From the NCBI RefSeq assembly GCF_013410065.1, contig NZ_JACCCW010000001.1, positions 2,041,187 through 2,105,186 on the forward strand: 64,000 nt of DNA, in the 5' to 3' direction. Made by a program: the position numbers and the translations under genes. Shown here piece after piece: positions 20,625 to 28,255 of this stretch. The notes under the pieces are model-generated. The model searched no databases and was not told the DNA's origin. It saw only the letters and a program-made list of their open reading frames with translations. This DNA comes from Granulicella arctica. Its GTDB lineage: Bacteria > Acidobacteriota > Terriglobia > Terriglobales > Acidobacteriaceae. Numbering within the stretch: the first letter of the stretch is position 1; each line of letters opens with the position of its first letter.

Positions 20625-21383
20625 ATGCGGTCGGCGACGCGAAGCGCCATGTTGGTGGCAATGTTTGCCGAAGCGGGATTGGAGTTGATTCTCACGCGTC
20701 CATCGACGCGAGAGAAGCGTGCCGACTGGCTGCATCGCTTCTGCGCCCGCTCGATGCGGAGGATGGGGATCACGATCACGGTGCATGGAAGTTTTCCGGA
20801 GCATGGCTCTTTGATCACGAACCACCAAACCTATCTGGACATCGTGACGTTGGCTACGTTGCATCCGTGTGTCTTTGTCTCCAAGGCTGAACTGCTAAAG
20901 GTTCCGGTACTCGGATGGATGACGAAGATGGCGGGCACTGTTTTTGTGGAGCGCGGACGAGGCGGATCGGCGTTACGGGCGAGCGCGGGAATGAAGTCTG
21001 CATCCGCTTCAGGTTTGCCTGTCGTGTTTTTTCCTGAAGGGACGACGAACCCGGCGAGTGAGCTGCTACCGTTTCACTCGGGGCTATTAGCGCAGGCGAT
21101 GGCGGCGGATGAGCCGATCACCGCAGGCTATCTGCGCTACACGATCGGTGCGGAGAATGGTCCCGATGTCTCGGTCGCAGAGAATGTGGCATGGGGCGAT
21201 CTGCCTATGTTTACGCACATCTTCCGGTTCCTTGGGTTGCGCGGCGTGCATGCGGAGGTGTTCTTCGCTCCATCTCCGATCGCGTTCACGAGCGATACGC
21301 TGCACCGCAAGGAAGCCGCGGTAGAGGCGAGGAATGCTGTAATAGCGCTAGCCGAGCAACGGCGTCCTATAGAGGTGTTGTAA
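20625..21383 (+). CDS. 1-acylglycerol-3-phosphate/lyso-ornithine-lipid acyltransferase-like protein (first copy)
   Basis: PlsC-family acyltransferase of about 252 residues with an N-terminal membrane helix. The catalytic HX4D motif is NHQTYLD and the substrate loop is FPEGTT. FVERG and a distal IFRFLGLRGV segment also fit the family, and the same IFRFLGLRGV occurs in the second copy downstream. The start at 20625 (AGGA 6 bases upstream) aligns with the N-terminus of that second copy; an ATG at 20514 would overlap the divergent DUF2062 gene. It lies upstream of an OlsB-like gene, so a role in ornithine-lipid assembly is inferred. Confidence 0.82.
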   Translation: MRSATRSAMLVAMFAEAGLELILTRPSTREKRADWLHRFCARSMRRMGITITVHGSFPEHGSLITNHQTYLDIVTLATLHPCVFVSKAELLKVPVLGWMTKMAGTVFVERGRGGSALRASAGMKSASASGLPVVFFPEGTTNPASELLPFHSGLLAQAMAADEPITAGYLRYTIGAENGPDVSVAENVAWGDLPMFTHIFRFLGLRGVHAEVFFAPSPIAFTSDTLHRKEAAVEARNAVIALAEQRRPIEVL

Positions 21384-21497
21384 ACGAATCGTAACCATTG
21401 ATTCAACCAATCTTTACCTCATGTAGACAACCTGTTAGAAATACATCGCCAAGATGGTATCGAAAGCTCCTGGTTCCAAACGTTCTAAGGAGAGTCG

Positions 21498-22334
21498 ATG
21501 CCAAGTGCAACAGGTTTGCCGCTTCCAGTTTCTGTCCCAGCTTCGATTCCGTCTCTGCTTCCCGCCGTCTCTTCCGTCGATCAACTGCCGTCCAAGCAAG
21601 ATATCCGTCTCGAAATGGGACCATATATCGCACGGCTTGCGATGACGGATCGCGAGCGTATCGCTGCGTTTCGGCTGCGATTCCTGGTGTTCAACTTGGA
21701 GATGCAAGAGGGGCTCGAATCCGCGTATATCGACGGCTACGATGTCGATCGCTACGACGAGGTGTGCGATCACCTGATCGTCGAGGAGCGGGCGACGGGC
21801 GAGATCGTTGGGACATATCGGTTACAGATGGGCGATGTGGCCAAGCGGTTCTTCGGGTACTACAGCGAGCAGGAGTTCGACTTCACGCCGTACGAGTCGA
21901 TGCGCGAGCACATCGTAGAGCTTGGGCGCGCGTGCATTCATCGCGACCATCGCTCGACCGAAGTGCTGCATCTGTTGTGGCGCGGGATCGCACGGTATGC
22001 GCTGGCCAACGGTGCGCGCTACATGATGGGCTGCTGTAGCCTGACCTCGCAGGACCCCGAGATGGGACAAGCGGTGTATCGTTCGCTGGCGGCTTATATG
22101 GTCGAACCGGAGCTACAGACGATGCCGACGGCTGCGTTTCGCATGCCGGAGAGTGTGACGACGATCGAGGATGTGCGGGCGCCGAAGCTGCTGCGTGCGT
22201 ATCTGACGATCGGAGCGAAGATCTGTGGAGCTCCGGCGATCGACCGCGAGTTCAAGACGATCGACTTCCTCACGCTGCTCGATCTCCAGACGCTGCATCC
22301 GCGTGTGGCGACGCGCTTCCTCGAGGGCTGCTGA
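21498..22334 (+). CDS. olsB: L-ornithine N-acyltransferase (OlsB-like, GNAT-type)
   Basis: First step of ornithine-lipid synthesis: transfers a 3-hydroxyacyl group from acyl carrier protein to the ornithine amino group. The 278-residue protein has a variable P/S-rich N-terminus. The Acetyltransf_5 domain follows, with RLRFLVFN, DVDRYDEVCDHLIV, IVGTYRLQ and ELGRACIHRDHR. Length fits OlsB proteins. It has AGGAGAG just before the ATG. The olsA-like gene follows with a 5-base gap, which strongly supports the assignment. A hemolysin-like acyltransferase of different substrate cannot be excluded. Confidence 0.82.
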   Translation: MPSATGLPLPVSVPASIPSLLPAVSSVDQLPSKQDIRLEMGPYIARLAMTDRERIAAFRLRFLVFNLEMQEGLESAYIDGYDVDRYDEVCDHLIVEERATGEIVGTYRLQMGDVAKRFFGYYSEQEFDFTPYESMREHIVELGRACIHRDHRSTEVLHLLWRGIARYALANGARYMMGCCSLTSQDPEMGQAVYRSLAAYMVEPELQTMPTAAFRMPESVTTIEDVRAPKLLRAYLTIGAKICGAPAIDREFKTIDFLTLLDLQTLHPRVATRFLEGC

Positions 22335-22339
22335 GCGTA

Positions 22340-23194
22340 ATGCGCATCTTCCGTTCGATCTGGCGGAGTTTGTACCTTCTGCTGCTCCTGATTGCGGCGA
22401 GGTTGGATGGACGCTTCTTCAGTCGGCCTCGCATGGGAGCGGAAGGGGCGATCTGGATTCATGGCTGGTCGAAGCGCATCGTGCGTGCGATGGGAATCGA
22501 GTACAGCGTGGGAGGCAATCTGCCGCTGAGCGGAGCGGTTGTGTCGAACCATCTGAGCTATCTCGACATCCTGCTGTACAGCGCGATTGCGCCGTTCGTG
22601 ATGGTGGCGAAGCGACAGGTGCGAAGCTGGCCGTTGCTCGGCTGGCTGACTGCGCAGGCGGGAACGGTTTATGTGGAGCGGTCGGAGGATGTTATTGGGC
22701 GCAAGCGGCAGACTCATGCTGAGGTGAATGCGCAGATGGCTGCGGCGTATGCGAGCGGATTGCCGGTTTTGTTCTTTCCTGAGGGAACGACGACGGATGG
22801 AATGCAGGTGCTTCCGTTTCGGCGCGGGCTGTTTCACTCGGTGCTGAATGATGAAGTTCCGCTGCGTGTGGCTACGCTGCGTTTCGAACTGGGCGAAGGC
22901 AATGGCGCGGCGACGGTTGGTGAGGATGTTTGCTTTGTGGGCGATGCGCTGTTCGGGCCGCACATCTTTCGTTTTCTTGGATTGCGCGGAGTTACGGCGA
23001 AGGTTCGGTTTGGAGAAGAGATTGTAACCAGATCGGATCGTTTTGTTTTATCGCAGGGTGCGCAGGCGCGTGTGGCGGAGATGGTGATGCAGTTAGGGCA
23101 GGAGAGCGGCGCTGTGGAGGCGCTGCATGACCTGCTCGACGGACCAGTCAAGCGAGTCGGTGCCTTCGACGGTTACAGAAGCGTGCGCGGCTGA
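22340..23194 (+). CDS. olsA: Lyso-ornithine-lipid acyltransferase-like protein (second copy)
   Basis: PlsC-type acyltransferase of 284 residues. A membrane helix spans residues 6-24. The catalytic motif is NHLSYLD, the substrate loop is FPEGTT, and FVERSEDV and IFRFLGLRGVTAKV are further family segments. In the classic pathway OlsA adds the second acyl chain to lyso-ornithine lipid. It lies 5 bases after olsB and must be cotranscribed. The C-terminal coding end overlaps the 3' end of the convergent udk gene by 102 bp. Confidence 0.85.
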   Translation: MRIFRSIWRSLYLLLLLIAARLDGRFFSRPRMGAEGAIWIHGWSKRIVRAMGIEYSVGGNLPLSGAVVSNHLSYLDILLYSAIAPFVMVAKRQVRSWPLLGWLTAQAGTVYVERSEDVIGRKRQTHAEVNAQMAAAYASGLPVLFFPEGTTTDGMQVLPFRRGLFHSVLNDEVPLRVATLRFELGEGNGAATVGEDVCFVGDALFGPHIFRFLGLRGVTAKVRFGEEIVTRSDRFVLSQGAQARVAEMVMQLGQESGAVEALHDLLDGPVKRVGAFDGYRSVRG

Positions 23195-23740
23195 GGGCAA
23201 CACGTAGAGATCGGCCATTGGGCGAGCGGTTGCCTCGTATTGCTGGCGGACGCAGCTTTCGGTGCGACCGCGCTCGCGGATGTCGCGGTGAAGGCGGCGC
23301 GTGAGACAGAGCGAGTGGGGCGCGTTGACGTAGATGCTGAAGTCGTAGAGCTTTCGCAGCGACTCGTAGTGAAGGGCGAGGATGCCTTCGACGATGAGGA
23401 CTTTTGTTGCGCGGATGGATTCGGTGCGGTCGGGAACGCGAGTGTGCGTCGGGAAGTCGTAGATGGGGCGATCGATGGGTTGGCCGTTGGCGAGTGCTTC
23501 GATGTGCTGGGTGAGCAGATCGGACTCAATCGAATCGGGGTGGTCGAAGTTCTGAAGAGCCCGTTCAGCGGGGAGTAAGTGGCCGAGATCGCGATAGTAA
23601 AAGTCGAGTGGAAGCAGGGTGGCGTCGAGTTGGCCGGTAAGCTCACGGGCGAGGGTGGTTTTGCCGGAGCCGGAGCAGCCGCCGATGCCGAGGATGAGCG
23701 GTCGGTGATGGTAGAGCGGAAGCTGTTCGGTAGTACTCAC
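23093..23740 (-). CDS. udk: Uridine kinase
   Basis: Phosphorylates uridine and cytidine. The 215-residue P-loop kinase carries Walker A GGCSGSGKTT at residues 20-29, and FDHPDSIESDLL and YDFPTHTR in the substrate region. LIVEGILAL is the Walker-B-like motif; HRDIRERGRTESCVRQQYE is typical of the lid. Start is GTG, overlapping the PNP stop as GTGA, so it is translationally coupled. The 3' end overlaps the convergent acyltransferase gene by 102 bp. Last gene of the nucleoside-salvage cluster. Confidence 0.95.
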   Translation of the reverse strand: MSTTEQLPLYHHRPLILGIGGCSGSGKTTLARELTGQLDATLLPLDFYYRDLGHLLPAERALQNFDHPDSIESDLLTQHIEALANGQPIDRPIYDFPTHTRVPDRTESIRATKVLIVEGILALHYESLRKLYDFSIYVNAPHSLCLTRRLHRDIRERGRTESCVRQQYEATARPMADLYVLPSAAHASVTVEGTDSLDWSVEQVMQRLHSAALLP

Positions 23741-24600
23741 GCTTGGTTTTCGGCCTCGGTTGCGATCTTTGGAATGAGGGCGGTGAGCAGAGCGGTGAAC
23801 TGCTGTTCGGCTTTGCGACCGATCTCCATGACCTCTTCATGATGGATGGACTCGTTGACTACGCCGGCGGCCATGTTGGTGACGAGCGAGAGACCGAGGA
23901 CCTTGATGCCCATGTGGCGGGCGATGATGACCTCGTGGACGGTGGACATGCCGACAAGATCGGCGCCGAGGGTGCGGAAGGCGCGGATTTCGGCGGGGGT
24001 TTCATAGCTGGGGCCGAGGACGGCGAGGTAGACGCCTTCGGTGAGGAGAAAGCCCTGGCTTGCGGCCTCTGCGACAGCGAGGGCGCGCAGGTGCGGCGCG
24101 TAGGCGGTGCTCATGTCGAAGAAGCGCTGTCCGAAGCCGGGCGTAACGGCGAAGCGCGGCTCGTTGGGGCCGAGGGCGGCGTTGGTTCCGGTGAGGTTGA
24201 TCTGGTCGGCGAGGACGACGAGCTCGCCAGGGCGAAGCGTGGTGCGGATGCCGCCCGCTGCGTTGGTCACGATGGCCGAGTGTATGCCGAGCAGGCCGAG
24301 GACGCGCATGGGAAAGGTGACCTCGGAGAGCGGATAGCCCTCGTAGGCGTGGACGCGGCCCTGCATGACGGCGACGGGGACTCCGCCGATGGTGCCGAGG
24401 ACGAGGCGTCCTGAGTGCCCCTGCACAGTGGACTGGGGGAAGTGGGGGATCTCAGCGTAGGGGATGGCGACGGCGTCGGCGACCTGCTCGGCGAAGGCAC
24501 CGAGGCCGGAGCCGAGAATGATGCCGAGGGTCGGAGCGAGGCTGGTGCGGCTGCGGATGTGGTCGGCTGCGGCTTGCGCGCGTGTGTAGAGATCGTTCAT
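23737..24600 (-). CDS. Purine-nucleoside phosphorylase (trimeric type)
   Basis: Phosphorolysis of inosine and guanosine. The 287-residue protein contains ILGSGLGAFAEQV (phosphate loop), GHSGRLVLG, MQGRVHAYEGYP, TNAAGGI, GPSYETPAEIRAFRTLGADLVGMSTVHEVI and SLVTNMAAG. These are hallmarks of the PNP/MTAP-type trimeric class. Start 24600 (ATG) is 20 bases after a long G-tract in the leader. A longer frame reaches 24684 but its extra N-terminus is a translation of that tract. There is no normal Shine-Dalgarno at the usual distance. Its stop overlaps the udk start. Confidence 0.95.
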   Translation of the reverse strand: MNDLYTRAQAAADHIRSRTSLAPTLGIILGSGLGAFAEQVADAVAIPYAEIPHFPQSTVQGHSGRLVLGTIGGVPVAVMQGRVHAYEGYPLSEVTFPMRVLGLLGIHSAIVTNAAGGIRTTLRPGELVVLADQINLTGTNAALGPNEPRFAVTPGFGQRFFDMSTAYAPHLRALAVAEAASQGFLLTEGVYLAVLGPSYETPAEIRAFRTLGADLVGMSTVHEVIIARHMGIKVLGLSLVTNMAAGVVNESIHHEEVMEIGRKAEQQFTALLTALIPKIATEAENQA

Positions 24601-24618
24601 TTCAGATACTGGGAAGGT

Positions 24619-24635
24619 CCCCCCTCCCCCCCCCC
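24619..24635 (-). repeat. G10-A-G6 homopolymer tract in the PNP leader
   Basis: Minus-strand reads ten G, one A and six G, ending 18 bases before the PNP start codon. Such tracts are prone to slipped-strand length change and can form G-quadruplexes in RNA. Confidence 0.9.
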
Positions 24636-24655
24636 TATATGATTCGACTAAAGCT

Positions 24656-24684
24656 TTTGTAATGAATATGTTGCGAGATTTCAA
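24656..24684 (-). promoter_or_regulatory. Predicted sigma70-type promoter of the PNP-udk unit
   Basis: On the minus strand TTGAAA (24684-24679) and TACAAA (24661-24656) are separated by 17 bp, matching 5/6 and 4/6 consensus positions. The predicted start of transcription would place the G-tract about 15 bases into the mRNA. Confidence 0.55.
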
Positions 24685-24819
24685 TCCTGCAAATATTTCA
24701 TTCTAAACGGGTTACGGCTAAATATTTCAAAACAAACGACTTGCGTGCACTGAGCGATACCGGGGCGTTTTTTTCTCGCTGTACTTCCAGTGTACCGATT
24801 TGGATGGAGGAGACATGCC

Positions 24820-24936
24820 ATGTTTTGGAACTATATTTTTGCGTTGTCGTGTGATGCGGAAAGCCGCGACTGGAGCGGGCCTTTCGAGATGCGGCGATGC
24901 ATGAGGCGAGTCTATTTCCGCTACATAGGGGATTGA
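24820..24936 (+). CDS. Possible 38-residue small protein
   Basis: ATG with GGAGGAG 7 bases upstream; the frame encodes MFWNYIFALSCDAESRDW and ends at a TGA after an arginine-rich stretch. A competing ATG at 24815 opens a shorter 29-residue frame. It lies on the plus strand in the otherwise empty 363-bp gap between PNP and nupC (both minus). No homology is known to me; the ribosome site is the main support. Confidence 0.3.
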   Translation: MFWNYIFALSCDAESRDWSGPFEMRRCMRRVYFRYIGD

Positions 24937-24963
24937 CAGGATTTTGGCGGCGAAGCGATTGGC

Positions 24964-26223
24964 CTACTTGATGAGCATGGAGACGATGCTGGCGGACATG
25001 AGGTTGGCCATGGTTCCGGCGAGCATGGCGCGGAGGCCGAGGCGGGCGAGGTCGTTGCGGCGGTTGGGGACGAGTGCGCCGATGCCGCCGATCTGCATGC
25101 CGATGGAGCCGACGTTGGCGAAGCCGCAGAGGGCGAAGGTGGCGATGGAAAAAGTGCGCGGGTCGAGGATGGATTTGAGCTTGCCTAGCTCGGTGAAGGC
25201 GACGAACTCGTTGATCATGGTGCGGGTGCCGAGTAGATTGCCGATGGTCTTGCAGTCGTGCCAGGGGATGCCGATCAGCCAGGCAACAGGCGCGCCGACG
25301 ACACCGAGGATGGCGTTGAGCGAGTGTGGAAACGGGATGTGGCCGTGCAGCCCTAATCTGGAAGGCAAAATCCAGGCGAAGTTCGAGATGCCGAGCATGA
25401 TGGCGTTGAAGAGGCCGACGAGGGCGACGAAGCTGATGAGCATGATGGCGACGTTGAAGGCGAGTTGGCCTCCGTCGATGGTGCCGCGGGCGATGGCGGC
25501 GATGAAGTTCTCGTTCTTGTGCTCTTCGTTGGGCGGCATCTTGACGGTGCCTGCGGTGGCGGGGACTTCGGTCTCGGGGACGAGCATCTTTGCGACGAGG
25601 ATGGTGCCGGGGGCGGTCATGATGACGGCGGAGAGCAGGTCTTTGGCATTGATGCCGAAGAGGATGTAGGCGGCCATGATGCCGCCGGAGACGTGGGCCA
25701 TGCCGGAGGTCATGATGGTCATGAGCTCGGAGTTGGTGGCTCCGTTGAGGAAGGGGCGGATGGTGAGCGGGGCTTCGGTCTGGCCCATGAAGATGCTGGC
25801 AGCGACGTTGGTCGATTCGGCGCCGGAGGTTCCCATGGTGCGCTGCATGATCCAGGCGACGACTCGGATGATCTGCTGCATGAGGCCGATGTGATAGAGG
25901 ATGGCGAAGAAGGCGCTGACGAAGATGATGGTCGGGAGGACGGCGAAGGCGAAGACGGCGACGGCGCTCTTAGGGTCGCCGAGGGCTCCGAAGACGAGCG
26001 ATGAGCCGTCGGCGGAGTGACCGAGAAGGCCGGTGATGACGCCGGAGACCTTGGCGAGGATGGTCTGGCCGTAGGTCCACTTGATGACAAGGAAGGCGAA
26101 GATGAGCTGGAGGCCGAGGCCCCAGGCGACGGTGCGCCAGCGGATGGCACGGCGGTCGGTGGAGAAGGCGTAGGCGAGAGCGAGGAAGGTACAGAGCCCG
26201 AGCAGACCGGTGAATCGTGCCAA
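24964..26223 (-). CDS. nupC: Concentrative nucleoside transporter (NupC/CNT family)
   Basis: Imports nucleosides with a cation gradient. The 419-residue protein has about ten hydrophobic segments. It contains the CNT motifs FMGQTEAPLTIRPF and GTRTMINEFVAF, plus SGMAHVSGGIMAAYI and FALCGFANVGSIGMQIGGIGALVP. Length fits bacterial CNTs (~400). It lies between thymidine phosphorylase and PNP on the same strand, supplying substrates for the salvage enzymes. A 103-base gap with a strong hairpin separates it from deoA. Confidence 0.95.
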   Translation of the reverse strand: MARFTGLLGLCTFLALAYAFSTDRRAIRWRTVAWGLGLQLIFAFLVIKWTYGQTILAKVSGVITGLLGHSADGSSLVFGALGDPKSAVAVFAFAVLPTIIFVSAFFAILYHIGLMQQIIRVVAWIMQRTMGTSGAESTNVAASIFMGQTEAPLTIRPFLNGATNSELMTIMTSGMAHVSGGIMAAYILFGINAKDLLSAVIMTAPGTILVAKMLVPETEVPATAGTVKMPPNEEHKNENFIAAIARGTIDGGQLAFNVAIMLISFVALVGLFNAIMLGISNFAWILPSRLGLHGHIPFPHSLNAILGVVGAPVAWLIGIPWHDCKTIGNLLGTRTMINEFVAFTELGKLKSILDPRTFSIATFALCGFANVGSIGMQIGGIGALVPNRRNDLARLGLRAMLAGTMANLMSASIVSMLIK

Positions 26224-26285
26224 GAAGTGCTCCTGTGAGAGAAGGGAGTCGATCTCAAGTGTGAAGTGAGTGTAACGAATTGTGG

Positions 26286-26316
26286 CTCACCCGGCGAATG
26301 GATTTCGCCGGGTGAG
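26286..26316. repeat. 13-bp stem hairpin between deoA and nupC
   Basis: CTCACCCGGCGAA (26286-26298) pairs perfectly with its complement (26304-26316) around a 5-nt loop. No T-run follows on the minus strand, so it may be a processing or stability element and not a full terminator. Confidence 0.75.
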
Positions 26317-26326
26317 TGATTGCGAA

Positions 26327-27679
26327 TCAATTCTTTGCGGGAGCGGTGATGATTTCTCGGATGAGAGGCTGGCGGATGGACGGTGTGTCCAAAAGGAGCA
26401 GCGTGCTGCGGAGCATGGATGCGGGCTCGTCGAGGAGGGCGGCGTCTTCGCTGAAGAGGGTGACGAGGGGCTGACCGGCTTCGATCCAGGTGCCGAGCTT
26501 GGCGTGCATCTCGATTCCGGCGTGTGCGGAGACGGGATCGCCGGGGCGGGTGCGTCCTGCGCCGAGTCGTTGCACGGCCCATCCGACCTCGGCGCAGTCC
26601 ATGCCGGCGAGGTAGCCGCTGCGGTCTGCGGTGAGGATGCGGGTGGCTGTGGGCTTGTGGTGCGCGGCGGGGTCGTCGAAGGTGCTGGTGTCGCCGCCCT
26701 GGAGCTTCACCATGGCGAGCCATGACTGGTAGGCTGCGCCGGATTGCAGCATCTCGTCGGCGAGGGCGGCGCCTGTCTCGGGGCTGTCGACGCAGTCGCC
26801 GAGGAAGAGCATCCATCCGGCGAGGATGTTCGAGAGCTCGATGAGATCGGCGGACATGGGATGGCGGATGCCTTTGAGGATGTCGACGCACTCCCAGACC
26901 TCGATCCAGTTGCCGGAGAAGCGGCCGAGGGGCTCGTCCATGGAGGTGAGCAGAGCGGCGGTGCGGGTGCCCGCGGCCTCGCCGGTGGCGACCATGAGGC
27001 GGGCGAGGTGTTGTGAGTCTTCGTAGCGGCTCATGAAGGCACCGCTGCCGGTCTTGACGTCGAGGACGAGGCCGTTGAGCCCGGCGGCGAGCTTCTTGCT
27101 CATGATGCTGGCGCAGATGAGGTTCGGGGACTCGACAGTGCCGGTGTGGTCGCGGAGGGCGTAGAGGATACGGTCGGCGGGGACGAGCGATGGGGTTTGG
27201 CCGACGATGCTGGCGCCGCATTGGGCGATGACGTCGGCGAACTCTTTGAGGGAGAGCTGGGTGCGGAAGCCGGGTATGGTCTCGAGCTTGTCGAGCGTGC
27301 CGCCGGTGTGGCCGAGCGAGCGGCCAGAGATCATGGGGACGGCGAGTTTGTGCGGCGCGGTGAAGCCTGCGGCGGCGACGATGGGAGCGATGAGCAGCGA
27401 GGTCTTATCGCCGACGCCGCCGGTGGAGTGCTTGTCTACAGCGAAGGCGTTGAGTGGCGACGAATCGAAGACCTCGCCGGAGAAGCGCATGGCGCGGGTG
27501 AGCGTGGCGAGCTCCTGTGCGTTGAGGCCGCGCAGCCAGACGGCCATGAGGAAGGCACCGATCTGGGCATCAGAGATGGTGCGATCGACGACGGCGCGGA
27601 CGAAGGTTTCGATCTCGGCGTCGGTGAGGGTGAGGCTGTCGCGTTTATGGCGGATGATGTCAATCGGATGAATGGTCAT
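26327..27679 (-). CDS. deoA: Thymidine/pyrimidine-nucleoside phosphorylase
   Basis: Phosphorolysis of thymidine and, in the broad-specificity form, uridine. The 450-residue protein has the family signature KHSTGGVGDKTSL, ISGRSLGHTGGTLDKLE (phosphate/substrate loop), SIMSKKLAAG and VLDVKTGSGAFM. The C-terminal PYNP domain includes a VSAHAGIEMHAKLG-like segment. Length fits E. coli DeoA (440). It follows cdd by 9 bases and precedes nupC; together they form a pyrimidine-salvage unit. Thymidine versus broad pyrimidine specificity is not decided here. Confidence 0.95.
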   Translation of the reverse strand: MTIHPIDIIRHKRDSLTLTDAEIETFVRAVVDRTISDAQIGAFLMAVWLRGLNAQELATLTRAMRFSGEVFDSSPLNAFAVDKHSTGGVGDKTSLLIAPIVAAAGFTAPHKLAVPMISGRSLGHTGGTLDKLETIPGFRTQLSLKEFADVIAQCGASIVGQTPSLVPADRILYALRDHTGTVESPNLICASIMSKKLAAGLNGLVLDVKTGSGAFMSRYEDSQHLARLMVATGEAAGTRTAALLTSMDEPLGRFSGNWIEVWECVDILKGIRHPMSADLIELSNILAGWMLFLGDCVDSPETGAALADEMLQSGAAYQSWLAMVKLQGGDTSTFDDPAAHHKPTATRILTADRSGYLAGMDCAEVGWAVQRLGAGRTRPGDPVSAHAGIEMHAKLGTWIEAGQPLVTLFSEDAALLDEPASMLRSTLLLLDTPSIRQPLIREIITAPAKN

Positions 27680-27688
27680 GTGTGTGTC

Positions 27689-28126
27689 TCAGCGTGGGAA
27701 GACGAAGCCGATGGGAAGGATTTCGCCGATAGCTGCGCCGGCGACGCCTCTGGTGGTGGGAAAGAAGACCCATGTATCGGGGAAGCCGAACTCGAGGATC
27801 GTCTGGCGGCAGGCCCCGCAGGGCTCGCTTGCGGTGTCGTTGAGGTTGGCTACGGCGACGGCGCGGAGCTTGATTCCGGGGCCGTACTGGCCGACGGCGG
27901 TGACGATGGCGGACTGCTCGGCGCAGGTGGTGAGCCGGTAGGATGCGTTCTCGACGTTAGTTCCGGTGACGATCTTGCCGGTGTCCAACAGAAGGGCAGC
28001 ACCTACGCGGAAACGACTGTAGGGCGAGTAAGAGTGCTGGGCGGCAACGGCTGCGCGCTGGCAGAGGTCGGCGATCTGTTCGTCTGAGAGGCCGCTGGGA
28101 TGATCGTGCTGTGCATTGTGCTCCAT
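27689..28126 (-). CDS. cdd: Cytidine deaminase
   Basis: Deaminates cytidine and deoxycytidine. The 145-residue protein has the zinc-site motif TCAEQSAIV (Cys and the catalytic Glu) and PCGACRQTI (two Cys ligands), and NVENASYRLTTCAE. Length is that of the small tetrameric class. Start is ATG at 28126 with AGCC-like weak ribosome site. It is the first gene of the minus-strand salvage cluster and is divergent from lhr with a 129-base gap. Confidence 0.95.
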   Translation of the reverse strand: MEHNAQHDHPSGLSDEQIADLCQRAAVAAQHSYSPYSRFRVGAALLLDTGKIVTGTNVENASYRLTTCAEQSAIVTAVGQYGPGIKLRAVAVANLNDTASEPCGACRQTILEFGFPDTWVFFPTTRGVAGAAIGEILPIGFVFPR

Positions 28127-28255
28127 GATGAATGGAGGTTACCGGGTGCTGTGGCTGGTGGCAAGTGCGCGGCGATGTTCATGGCATCGACAGGGTGATG
28201 TGCTTCTGCATCGAACTGGATGGATAGCGGATATTCTGCTGAGAGCGATTGATCG

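Noticed and set aside
25719..27221. 500-codon minus frame across nupC and deoA
   Set aside because: It lies in a shifted frame over both genes, and its R/P/S-rich content marks it as a shadow.
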